54,991 bases of DNA. It comes from Actinomycetes bacterium (GTDB lineage: Bacteria; Actinomycetota; Acidimicrobiia; Acidimicrobiales; RAAP-2). Shown in pieces: positions 1 to 8,326 of the stretch; position 1 is the stretch's first letter; each line of letters opens with the position of its first letter. A program made the translations under genes and the position numbers. The stretch lies in contig JAKAQM010000004.1 in NCBI GenBank assembly GCA_021822565.1, forward strand, positions 1 through 54,991, read 5' to 3'. The notes beneath the pieces are model-generated. The model did no database searches. It was given only the letters and a program-made list of their open reading frames with translations, and had not been told where the DNA came from.

Positions 1-581
1 TGCTGGCCAGCTGCATCGGGACGCTGTGGGGAGCGATCTCGGGGTATGTTGGCGGGTGGGTGGACGCACTGATGATGCGCGTCGTGGACTCGGCCTTCGC
101 CATCCCTCCGCTCCTTCTCCTCCTCTTGCTGGGCACGATCTTCACCCCGTCGGTGCCCGAGCTCATCGTCGTGCTGGGCCTGGTGTCGTGGCTGATCACC
201 GCTCGGCTGGTTCGGGGCGATTCGCTTTCCCTGCGGACCAGGGAGTACGTCCAGGCGGCGATGTCCGCGGGCGCCAAGCGGCCTCGCGTGGTGGTCCGCC
301 ACGTCATCCCGAACGCGCTGGGCACCATCGTGGTGCAGAGCACGTTCGAGGTGGCGAACGCGATCCTCCTCCTTGCGTCCCTCAGCTTCCTGGGCCTGGG
401 CCCGGCACCACCGGCGGCCAACTGGGGAGCGATGCTCAGCAACGGGCTGAACTACATCTACGCGGGGTACTGGTGGCAGATCTACCCGGCCGGACTGGCC
501 ATCGTGATCACGGTGCTGGCGTTCAACATGCTCGCGGAGTCCGTCCGGGACTCGTTTGAGACCCGGCTCGCCCGCGCATGA
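1..581 (+). CDS. Oligopeptide/dipeptide-type ABC transporter permease (DppC/OppC family), 5'-truncated by window edge
   Basis: Frame 3 reads LASCIGTLWGAISGYVGGWVDALMMRVVDSAFAIPPLLLLLLLGTIF...EYVQAAMSAGAKRPRVVVRHVIPNALGTIVVQ (EAA-type permease loop), then SFLGLGPAPPAANWGAMLSNG; open to the window start. Confidence 0.9.
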   Translation, partial: LASCIGTLWGAISGYVGGWVDALMMRVVDSAFAIPPLLLLLLLGTIFTPSVPELIVVLGLVSWLITARLVRGDSLSLRTREYVQAAMSAGAKRPRVVVRHVIPNALGTIVVQSTFEVANAILLLASLSFLGLGPAPPAANWGAMLSNGLNYIYAGYWWQIYPAGLAIVITVLAFNMLAESVRDSFETRLARA

Positions 582-602
582 GCCCGACTGGTTCCGCGAT
601 CC

Positions 603-1184
603 ATGACTGACTACGCCGATCTGGAGATCGTCGGCGGGCTGACCGAATGGGCGGAGGCCTTCACCGAGAAGCGCGCCCTGCCGGGCTCGGAGACGTTCAA
701 GGACGCCATGCGCGCGCTCGGGACGGGTGTCGGGATCGTCACCGTCCAAGTGGGCGACGAGGTCTTCGGGCTGACGATCAACTCGTTCTGCTCGGTCTCC
801 GCGAGCCCTCCCCAGCTTCTCGTGTCGCTCGCGCACGGGGCGAGCTGCCGAGAGCCGCTGCTGCGCCGGAGGCGCTTCGGCCTCTCCATTCTCGGCACCC
901 AGCACCGGCAACTCGCCGAGCTGGGGGCGGTGCCGGGCGGTCCGAAGCGCATCGACATGTTCTGCGAGCGCCGGGGCGCCGACGGCCCAGTGATCGTCGC
1001 CGGAGCGCTCGCGAGCTTCGACTGCGCCGTCGCCCAGACGTTCGAGGTGAGCGACCACACCCTCGTCATCGGGCGCGTGGAGCAGGTCATCGTCGGAGAG
1101 GACCTCTCGAGCCCGCTCCTCTACCACGATCGGACCTTCAAGCAGCTCGGCGATCTGGTGGAGCCGCCCCCGGAGAAGGCGTAG
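603..1184 (+). CDS. Flavin reductase-like (FMN-binding split-barrel) domain protein
   Basis: FKDAMRALGTGVGIVTVQVGDEVFGLTINSFCSVSASPPQLLVSL...FGLSILGTQHRQLAE; typical flavin reductase domain pattern. Confidence 0.85.
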   Translation: MTDYADLEIVGGLTEWAEAFTEKRALPGSETFKDAMRALGTGVGIVTVQVGDEVFGLTINSFCSVSASPPQLLVSLAHGASCREPLLRRRRFGLSILGTQHRQLAELGAVPGGPKRIDMFCERRGADGPVIVAGALASFDCAVAQTFEVSDHTLVIGRVEQVIVGEDLSSPLLYHDRTFKQLGDLVEPPPEKA

Positions 1185-1216
1185 CAGGGTTCTCGGGAGA
1201 GCCGAGACGACCACGG

Positions 1217-1265
1217 GCAGGCAAGACAAGAGCAGGCAAGACAAGAGCAGGCAAGACAAGAGCAG
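1217..1265 (+). repeat. 15-bp tandem repeat (gcaggcaagacaaga), about 3.3 copies
   Basis: Direct reading: copies at 1217-1231, 1232-1246, 1247-1261, then a partial copy; intergenic between flavin reductase and LLM genes. Confidence 0.95.
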
Positions 1266-1302
1266 GGACAGGCAAGAACACACCAACAGATAGGAGAACA
1301 GC

Positions 1303-2358
1303 GTGAGGTTCAGCATCTACTCGGAGCTGCAGAGCTGGCCCGGCAAGTCCTACGACACCCTCTATGGCGAGGTCCTCGAGCAGATAGAGAACGCAGATCG
1401 CCTCGGCTACGACGCGTACCTGGCCGTCGAGCACGCGTTCTTCCCGAAGTTCTCGGCGTCCGTGAACGTGTTCGGGCTCTTCGGCATCGCTGCCGCGAGG
1501 ACGCGCAACATCAAGTTCCGTGCGATGCTGCACATCCTGCCGTACCACAACCCGCTCGTGCTGGCGGCGATGATCCACGAGTTCTCCATCCTCACGCACG
1601 GGCGCTACGAGTTCGGTGTGGGTCGGGGCCACGGCTGGATCCCCTCGCCCGCAGGGCTCCCGCTGGACTCGACGTCGCGGCCTCGCTACGAAGAGGCGCT
1701 CGACCTCTTCATCGAAGCGCTCCACAAGGACGTCGTGTCGTTCCACGGCGAGTATTGGAACATCGAAGAGAGCCACGTGGTGCCGTTCAGCGGGCACGAC
1801 TTCCGCGTGATCCTCGGCGGAACGTCGGATCGCACGTACGACCTCGCCGCCGAGCACGGATGGGGCGTGGCCGTGCCTCCGCTCCTGCCGTACTCGGCGC
1901 TGAAGGACCAGCTGGACTTCTACCGAGCAAAGTGCGCCGAGCACGGGACGACGCCAGACATCGTCTGGATCCACGCGTGCTACATCGACGAGGACCGCGA
2001 GCTTGCGAGGCGCGAGGCGGAGCGGCACATGCGCGGCTATCTCGAGGGCAACGCATCCCCACTGACCGACTTCACGCCGCCCCCGGCCGATGCGCTGAAT
2101 GCTGCAGGGTACGGGTTCTACGTCTCGGGGATCCTGGAGAAACTTGCCAAGACGCCGTACGACACGATGATCGAGAACGACATCGTCTGGGTCGGAACGC
2201 CCGACGACGTCGTCTCCCGCATACGAGAGACGATCGACGTGTGCGAGGGTCTCACGGAGATCGCGATCACGACCAATCCGGGCGGCGTGGAGCATTGGAA
2301 GGCGATCAAGGCCCAAGAGCTCTTCGCCGCCCACGTGATGCCGGCCTTCCGCACGTGA
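1303..2358 (+). CDS. LLM class flavin-dependent oxidoreductase (luciferase-like monooxygenase)
   Basis: GTG start; MRFSIYSELQSWPGKSYDTLYGEVLEQIENADRLGYDAYLAVEHAFF...FGVGRGHGWIPSPAGL; luciferase-like fold sequence. Confidence 0.9.
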   Translation: MRFSIYSELQSWPGKSYDTLYGEVLEQIENADRLGYDAYLAVEHAFFPKFSASVNVFGLFGIAAARTRNIKFRAMLHILPYHNPLVLAAMIHEFSILTHGRYEFGVGRGHGWIPSPAGLPLDSTSRPRYEEALDLFIEALHKDVVSFHGEYWNIEESHVVPFSGHDFRVILGGTSDRTYDLAAEHGWGVAVPPLLPYSALKDQLDFYRAKCAEHGTTPDIVWIHACYIDEDRELARREAERHMRGYLEGNASPLTDFTPPPADALNAAGYGFYVSGILEKLAKTPYDTMIENDIVWVGTPDDVVSRIRETIDVCEGLTEIAITTNPGGVEHWKAIKAQELFAAHVMPAFRT

Positions 2359-2359
2359 G

Positions 2360-2388
2360 CTCACCGGGTGCGGTGCACCGGGTGTGAG
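2360..2388. terminator. Candidate hairpin terminator between convergent LLM and cobA genes
   Basis: ctcaccgggtgcggtgcaccgggtgtgag: inner stem ggtgc-ggt-gcacc and flanking ctcacc/ggtgtgag. Confidence 0.4.
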
Positions 2389-2409
2389 CGCGATGTCGGC
2401 GGGAGCGGC

Positions 2410-3171
2410 TCACCCCCCAGACCCGTCCGGTCCGCGTGCGCGCCAGCCGAGGCCGGCGACCGGGCCGACGACGATGACGGCTGGAGGCCCGAGATCGACA
2501 TCGGGGAGGCCGGCGAGCGTCGTGCAGACCGTGCGCTGAGCTGCAGTGGTGCCGTTCTGGATCACGGCCACGGGGGTGTCGGGACCTCGGCCGGCATCGA
2601 CGAGCGCAGCGGCGATGGCAGCGCGCGACGCCATGCCCATGAGGATGACGAGGGTGCCGCCAGTGCGGGCGAGCGCTTCCCAGTCCGGCTCGTGCCCGCA
2701 GCCCGACGACTCGCCGGCGTGGCGGGTCTGGCCGGTGACGATCGTCACTGACGAGGCGAGGCCCCGGTACGTGGCGGGGATGCCTGCTGCGCCCGGGACG
2801 CCCAGCGCCGACGACACCCCGGGGACGATCTCCCAGGCGATGCCTGCGCGCTCGAGGATCTCGATCTCCTCTCCGCCACGCCCGAAGACGAACGGGTCCC
2901 CACCCTTGAGCCGCACGACGATCGCGGCCTTTCGTCCGTGCTCGACGAGCAGGCGTCCGATGTCGTCTTGGCGGTGATCGGCCGCCGGGCTGTCGGTTCC
3001 AGGCCGTTTGCCCACGTCGATGCAGAGCGCGTCGCACCGGGCCAGGCGCAGGACGTCCGACGTGACGAGGCGGTCGTAGAGCACGACATCGGCACTACGG
3101 AGGAGCTCCGCCCCGCGGAGGGTCAGGAGCCCTGGGTCGCCGGGCCCGGCGCCGACCAGGTACACGGTCAT
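2410..3171 (-). CDS. cobA: Uroporphyrinogen-III C-methyltransferase
   Basis: MTVYLVGAGPGDPGLLTLRGAELLRSADVVLYDRLV...VVRLKGGDPFVFGRGGEEIEIL...VTGQTRH; canonical SUMT motifs. Confidence 0.95.
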   Translation of the reverse strand: MTVYLVGAGPGDPGLLTLRGAELLRSADVVLYDRLVTSDVLRLARCDALCIDVGKRPGTDSPAADHRQDDIGRLLVEHGRKAAIVVRLKGGDPFVFGRGGEEIEILERAGIAWEIVPGVSSALGVPGAAGIPATYRGLASSVTIVTGQTRHAGESSGCGHEPDWEALARTGGTLVILMGMASRAAIAAALVDAGRGPDTPVAVIQNGTTAAQRTVCTTLAGLPDVDLGPPAVIVVGPVAGLGWRARGPDGSGG

Positions 3172-4145
3172 CGCGTCACGCGCGCTGTGGCCGTGCCCGG
3201 TGCGTCGGCCTGTTGCCGGACTCTCATGTCGTCGTGGTGTCGAAGGGCGCGCTCGAGCCGCGGGAACTGGTCGTGCCGGGGGATCGCGACGCGCACGGTG
3301 CCCTCCAGGCCGAAGCTCGCGCAGTCGCGCACGACGATCCCATGGCTCAACAGCGACGCGCGGAGCGTGCCGGACTGGCCGACGAGGACCCACGGGCCCT
3401 CGTCGGCAATGACGCAGAGCCCGTGAGAGCGGAGGAGATCGGCAAGCTGTCCTCGGAGCGCCGCGGTCTGACGCGCCCACGCCCGCAGGTCGACCGGTCG
3501 CAGCAGGTCGGGCAGGGCGGCTGCTGCCAGCCCGTTCACCGACCACTCGGGCTGGATGCGGCGGACCTGGTGGACGAGCCGGTCGTCGGCACTGAGCACG
3601 TACCCGAGCCGGAGCCCGGGGCACGCGAGGAGCTTGGTCAGGGACCCCACGACGACGGATCCCTTCAGGTGGTCGCCTCGAGTCCACGTTCCCGAAGCGA
3701 TCGGCCAGAAGGCCTCGTCCCACACCCCTGCCGCTGCGTCCGCCGGGGCGAGCGTCCCGAGAGGATTGTTCGGGTTGGACCTCCAACGCGGCCCGCGGGT
3801 GCGTGGGTACAAGGAGAAGTCGGGTTCGTCGACCGCCCCTCCGAGGATCGAACCGATCAGTGCGATGGCCTCCGCTCCGCCGTTCGTGAGCACGAGGTGC
3901 TCGGGCTCGACGCCCATCGCTTCGGCGAGCGCCGCCGCGGCACGGGACGGATCCGGGTAGCGGCCGATGGCGTCGAGGTGCGTGCGCAGGACGCCCGTTG
4001 GGTCGGGCGCCACTGGGCAGAGGCTCGCAGACAGGTCCAGGATGGATGCCGGGTCGATCCCGAGCTCCGCGGCGAGTCGTGCGCCGTTGCCGCCGTGTGC
4101 TTGTCGACCGGCAGGCGGTACTGCTGAGGCGGGTGAGCGCGTCAA
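3168..4145 (-). CDS. cobC: Threonine-phosphate decarboxylase-like / cobalamin-biosynthesis aminotransferase (CobC/CobD family)
   Basis: HGGNGARLAAELGIDPASILDLSASLCPVAPDP...LVLTNGGAEAIALI...SNPNNPLG...GSLTKLLACPGLRLGYVLS; TTG start overlapping cobD stop assumed. Confidence 0.85.
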   Translation of the reverse strand: MTRSPASAVPPAGRQAHGGNGARLAAELGIDPASILDLSASLCPVAPDPTGVLRTHLDAIGRYPDPSRAAAALAEAMGVEPEHLVLTNGGAEAIALIGSILGGAVDEPDFSLYPRTRGPRWRSNPNNPLGTLAPADAAAGVWDEAFWPIASGTWTRGDHLKGSVVVGSLTKLLACPGLRLGYVLSADDRLVHQVRRIQPEWSVNGLAAAALPDLLRPVDLRAWARQTAALRGQLADLLRSHGLCVIADEGPWVLVGQSGTLRASLLSHGIVVRDCASFGLEGTVRVAIPRHDQFPRLERALRHHDDMRVRQQADAPGTATARVTR

Positions 4146-5146
4146 CGGACGTCTCGGCGACTTGGGCGGTTCCGCGTGGGGCGCACGACCTGGATCAGTG
4201 AGGGGAGGGCGACCTGGATCAGTGAGGGGAGGGCGAGGGCCGCGGCTGCGCTGAAGGTGACCTGGCGAGCGAGGTGGCGGGCGCGGGCGATGTCCGCCGT
4301 CTCGGCGACGCGCCCGTAGCCCAGCTCCCCACGATGCTCGACCGCGCCGCCGTAGCTGTTGATCCCGCCGAGGCGAAGGGCGAGCGCGGCGGCGAAGGCG
4401 GCTTCGATCACGCCGGCGTTCGGGGAGGGGTGGTTCGGGGCCTGCTCGCGCACGGCCCGCACGATGTGCGCGGCGCGGCGCGGCGCGCACAGTGCGACGA
4501 GCACGGCTGCGATGCGTGCCGGCACGTAGTTGACGATGTCGTCGGCACGTGCCGAAGCCCAGCCGAATTGTCGGTAGCGGTCGCTGCGGTGCCCGACCAT
4601 CGCGTCGAGGGTGTTCACGGCGCGGTAGGTTGCCGCACCGATCGGGCCGGCCACTGCCGCCCAGAACAGCGGTGCCACGACGGCGTCGACGCTGTTCTCC
4701 GCCAGTGATTCCACGACCGCCCGGGCGATCTCGGCCTCGTCGAGGCCTTCGGGGTCGCGCCCTGCGAGGGCCGGGAGCGCTCGGCGGGCGACGTCGACGT
4801 GTCCGGACGCCAACGCCCCGGAGATCTGCGAGGCGTGTCGATCGAGACTGCGGGCACCGAGCGTGGTGGCGACCACAGCGACGGCGGACGCGCACTCGGC
4901 TGCCAGGCCGCCGAACCGTCGGGCCGTGGCGCCCAAGACCAGCGTGGGCAACCCAGCCACCGCGAGACCGGCACAGAGGTGTCGCGCGCCGCTCCACCGG
5001 TCATCGCTCCACGCGACCGCTTCACGCCACGCCATGGCTCGGCCGAACCACGCCACCGGGTGCAGCCCGTCCCGAGGATCGCCGACGAGGTGGTCCAGCA
5101 CCGCGGCCGCCGCGGCCGTCGCTCCCCGTGATCGCCATCCGGTCAC
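4142..5146 (-). CDS. cobD: Adenosylcobinamide-phosphate synthase CobD/CbiB
   Basis: VLDHLVGDPRDGLHPVAWFGRAM...AENSVDAVVAPLFWAAVAGPIGAATYRAVNTLDAMVGHR...NYVPARI; GTG start in GTGA overlap with cobS. Confidence 0.93.
   Translation of the reverse strand: MTGWRSRGATAAAAAVLDHLVGDPRDGLHPVAWFGRAMAWREAVAWSDDRWSGARHLCAGLAVAGLPTLVLGATARRFGGLAAECASAVAVVATTLGARSLDRHASQISGALASGHVDVARRALPALAGRDPEGLDEAEIARAVVESLAENSVDAVVAPLFWAAVAGPIGAATYRAVNTLDAMVGHRSDRYRQFGWASARADDIVNYVPARIAAVLVALCAPRRAAHIVRAVREQAPNHPSPNAGVIEAAFAAALALRLGGINSYGGAVEHRGELGYGRVAETADIARARHLARQVTFSAAAALALPSLIQVALPSLIQVVRPTRNRPSRRDVR
4187..4234. repeat. Exact 24-bp tandem duplication inside cobD 3' end
   Basis: gacctggatcagtgaggggagggc repeated twice head-to-tail; encodes LPSLIQVA LPSLIQVV on the minus strand. 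Confidence 0.95.
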
Positions 5147-5859
5147 CAGTGAACCCCCGAGACGAGGAGCGCCGCCGTCTCGGAGACGACGACGGCTGCT
5201 CCGAGGACGTCGCCGGTGAAGCCGCCGAGACGCCGACGAGCGAGCCACAGGACGGTTGCCGCGGCGATCGCGCCCGCGCCGAGGCCCGCGCCAGCAGGTG
5301 CTCCTCCGGCCCAGACGGCGACGAACGCGCCCGCGGCGACCCCGATGGATGCGGCCAGCGCGGTACCGACGCGGCTGCCTCCGAGGAATGCCGTGGCGAG
5401 GCCTCCCGTCGTCCTGGCGTAGGGGAGCACGAGCATCGCCGCCACCATGAGCGAGCGCGATACGCACCAGATCCCGACGACGAGCGCGATGTCCGGTCGC
5501 AAGGCGTCGAAGGCGGCGAATCGCAGGAGAAGGACGACCACCGTTGCGGCCAAACCGAAGGCGCCGATGTCGGGCTGGGACATGACCTCGAGCCTTCGGT
5601 CCCGGCTCAGGTGGGCAAGCAGCCCGTCCGCGCTGTCGGCCAGGCCGTCGACGTGCAGCATCCCGGTCGACGCGAGATCGGTGGCGACGGCGAGCGCCGC
5701 CGGCACGAGGTGCCCGTGCCATCCCTTGGACGAGGCCCACCACATGAGCCCGACCGCGACGCCCACGACCGCTCCGACGAGGGGGAACCAGCGCAAGGTA
5801 CCCGGGCTGGGTGCCCGAGCTGGGCCGAACGGGGTGAGGAACCCGAAGGCAGCGAGCAC
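5143..5859 (-). CDS. cobS: Adenosylcobinamide-GDP ribazoletransferase (cobalamin synthase)
   Basis: VLAAFGFLTPFG...LASTGMLHVDGLADSADGLLAHLSRDRRLEVMSQPDIGAFGLAATV; GTG start sharing the G of the cobU TAG. Confidence 0.92.
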   Translation of the reverse strand: MLAAFGFLTPFGPARAPSPGTLRWFPLVGAVVGVAVGLMWWASSKGWHGHLVPAALAVATDLASTGMLHVDGLADSADGLLAHLSRDRRLEVMSQPDIGAFGLAATVVVLLLRFAAFDALRPDIALVVGIWCVSRSLMVAAMLVLPYARTTGGLATAFLGGSRVGTALAASIGVAAGAFVAVWAGGAPAGAGLGAGAIAAATVLWLARRRLGGFTGDVLGAAVVVSETAALLVSGVHW

Positions 5860-6380
5860 TACAGCTCCAGCACCCGCCCCGCGACGACGAGGAGCACCCG
5901 CCCCGCGAGAGCCGCGACTGCCTGGTTCAGGTTCCCAAGGGCGTCCACGAACGCGCGTCCGGCTGCAGTGGGCGGGTGCACGGCCAGGCCGACCTCCTCG
6001 GAAACGACGACGGTGCTCCCCGAGCGCTCCCGGAGCGCAGCCAGTAGTGCTCGATCGTCGACCACCAGGTCCGGCGCCGAAGCCACCCAGGTACCGAGGC
6101 TCTCGACCAGGGCGAGGCCGTCGAGCCGCGCCAGGATCCTGGGTAGCTCCGCGCTCGAGTGCACCTCGACCGTGCTCCACGTCGAAGGACGGCGCGCTCG
6201 GTGCGCGGCGACGCGACGCTCCATGTCTTCGTCGTCGATCGACGTCGTCGCGACGTAGGTGACGGCCCCACCGTCTTCGGACGCGAGGTCCGCGGCCAGT
6301 CGTTCGGCCATCATCGACTTGCCAGATCGGGTGCCGCCGAGGACCAAGGTGACCCTGGAGCTGTCTTGGGACCTCATCAC
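5859..6380 (-). CDS. cobU: Bifunctional adenosylcobinamide kinase/adenosylcobinamide-phosphate guanylyltransferase
   Basis: VTLVLGGTRSGKSMMAERLAADL...TYVATTSIDDEDMERRVAAHRARRPSTWSTVE...VVVSEEVGLAVHPPTAAGRAFVDALGNLNQAVA. Confidence 0.95.
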   Translation of the reverse strand: MMRSQDSSRVTLVLGGTRSGKSMMAERLAADLASEDGGAVTYVATTSIDDEDMERRVAAHRARRPSTWSTVEVHSSAELPRILARLDGLALVESLGTWVASAPDLVVDDRALLAALRERSGSTVVVSEEVGLAVHPPTAAGRAFVDALGNLNQAVAALAGRVLLVVAGRVLEL

Positions 6381-8326
6381 CCCTCCAAAGCCTGCAGGAC
6401 GCGAGCGCGGATCGTGCCGGCCAGCGCCGCCGCCTCTCCTGGCTGCTCGATGTCCTCGAGGAGCACGTAGTCGGCGCCGAGGGTCGTCGCCAGCGACCTC
6501 GCGAGGCCGAGCCGGGCCGGTCCCGTCTCGGCGTCGACGACGAGGCAGGCCACCCCGGTCGCGGCCAGCTCCGCGGCCGCCGAGCCAGCGGCTCGAAGCG
6601 GGTCGTCGCCCCCTGCGGTGGCCCGGCCGTCGGTGACGAGCACCACGGCCGGCCGCGGTCCTCCGGACCGCTGCGTCTCTCGCACGAGGGAGGTGACCTC
6701 CTTCAGCCCGGCCGCCAGAGGCGTCCGGCCGCCGGTGGAGAGCTCCGCCAGGCGCGCACGGGCCACCTCGACCGACCCGGTCGGGCGCAGGACGACCTCA
6801 GCCGACTCCCCCCTGAAGGCCACCATCGCGACGCGGTCGCGTCGCCGGTACGCGTCGCCCAGGAGCGAGACCACCGCCGAGCGCGCAGCGTCGAGCCTCC
6901 TGCGCCCGGCGATCGAGCCGGAGGCGTCGACGGCGACGATGACCAGCGTCGCTCGGGGCTCGGCCGCGACCACTGCCCGGAGGTCCTCCGGCGCCAGGGC
7001 GTCCCCGTCTCCTCGGGCGCGGTGCCCGCGCACGGCACTGGCGACGTGGGCGATCGCCGTCGCGGCGCCGTCCACGCGCTGTCCCGGATCGCCGAATGGC
7101 GCGTGCCCGACGCGGCGACCGCGGGAGCCGCCCCCGGCGACCGCGCTCTTCCCGGTCCTGCCGCGGCTGTCCTTCAGGGTGCTCGTGGGGCGAGGCAGCG
7201 AGAGCCGCCGAGCGTCGACCTCGTTGGCACGGGGCTGCGCCGGAGCATCGAGCGGCCCACGCTGCCCGCCAGGCTGGTCGTGGTCGCCTGGCTCGTGCCC
7301 TTCCGATCTCCGAGGCTCGCCAGGAGGGCCGGATCGAGGCTCCGAGGCCCCCTCTTCAGGAACGTCCCGCTCCGCCCGGACGCGCTGGTCCCGTGTGACG
7401 TCGTGCTGCCCCGAGACGTCGCCGGTTGCGGCTGCGCCGCCCAGCACGTGGTCGAGCGCCGAGGTGAGCTCCTCGGATGCAATCCCCGGTGCTTCGAAGG
7501 GGTCGCGTCGGCGGCGGTGCCCGAGCACGAGCGACGCCACACGGCGAAGGTGCTCGGGCCGGGCCTTGGGCGCTCCGTCGAGCCCGGCCAGGGCTCCGGC
7601 GGCGCGGCAGAGCGCGAGGTCGGCTCGGAGGCCCTGTGCGCCGACGGCCACTGCCAGCTGTGCGGCGGCCATGACGACCGCGTCGCCGCAGGAGACCGGC
7701 CGCGCGCTCGCCAGCGTGTCGCGGATCGCGTCGTCCGCCGAGGCGGCGGGCGGCTCCGACGACTCGAAGGCGAGCTGGCGCCGAACGATCTCGGCGCGCA
7801 CCTCTGGCTCCTCGGGTGCCCGTACGTCGACGGCCAGGCCGAAGCGATCGAGCAGCTGGGGGCGCAGCTCCCCCTCTTCGGGGTTCATGGAGCCCACCAG
7901 CACGAACCGTGCAGGATGGCTCTCGGAGAACCCGTCGCGCTCGACGCGGTTGACCCCTGACACGGCGACGTCGAGCAGCACGTCCACGAGATGATCGGGC
8001 AGGAGGTTGACCTCGTCGACGTAGAGCACCCCTCCGTGGGCGGCAGCGAGCAGTCCGGGGCGGAACACGTAGTTCCGGGACCCGAGCAGCGCGGCGACGT
8101 CGAGGGCTCCGACGACGCGGTCCTCGCTCGCCCCGAGAGGAAGCTCGACGAACGGTGCGCCTCCGGGCAACAGCGCAGCCAGCCCCCGCGCGAGGGTGGT
8201 CTTCGCAGAACCCTTCTCGCCGCGCAGCAGCACGCCGCCGAGGCGCGGCTCCACGGCCGCCAGCAGAAGCGCCAGCTTGGCGTCGTCCTGGCCGACCACG
8301 GAGGAGAACGGAAGGTGCGCGCTCAT
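6377..8326 (-). CDS. Magnesium/cobalt chelatase fused I+D-type subunit (AAA+ ATPase plus VWA domain)
   Basis: FSSVVGQDDAKLALLLAAVEPRLGGVLLRGEKGSAKTTLARGLAALLP...LYVDEVNLLPDHLVDVLLD...C-terminal IVAVDASGSIAGRRRLDAARSAV (MIDAS DxSxS). Confidence 0.93.
   Translation of the reverse strand: MSAHLPFSSVVGQDDAKLALLLAAVEPRLGGVLLRGEKGSAKTTLARGLAALLPGGAPFVELPLGASEDRVVGALDVAALLGSRNYVFRPGLLAAAHGGVLYVDEVNLLPDHLVDVLLDVAVSGVNRVERDGFSESHPARFVLVGSMNPEEGELRPQLLDRFGLAVDVRAPEEPEVRAEIVRRQLAFESSEPPAASADDAIRDTLASARPVSCGDAVVMAAAQLAVAVGAQGLRADLALCRAAGALAGLDGAPKARPEHLRRVASLVLGHRRRRDPFEAPGIASEELTSALDHVLGGAAATGDVSGQHDVTRDQRVRAERDVPEEGASEPRSGPPGEPRRSEGHEPGDHDQPGGQRGPLDAPAQPRANEVDARRLSLPRPTSTLKDSRGRTGKSAVAGGGSRGRRVGHAPFGDPGQRVDGAATAIAHVASAVRGHRARGDGDALAPEDLRAVVAAEPRATLVIVAVDASGSIAGRRRLDAARSAVVSLLGDAYRRRDRVAMVAFRGESAEVVLRPTGSVEVARARLAELSTGGRTPLAAGLKEVTSLVRETQRSGGPRPAVVLVTDGRATAGGDDPLRAAGSAAAELAATGVACLVVDAETGPARLGLARSLATTLGADYVLLEDIEQPGEAAALAGTIRARVLQALEG

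Noticed and set aside
1217-1265. CRISPR-like array
   Set aside because: Direct tandem 15-mers with no spacers; no Cas genes in the window. No CRISPR seen anywhere.
6377-8326. I+D chelatase fusion as novel
   Set aside because: Single-chain ChlI/ChlD-type proteins paired with CobN are known in actinobacteria.
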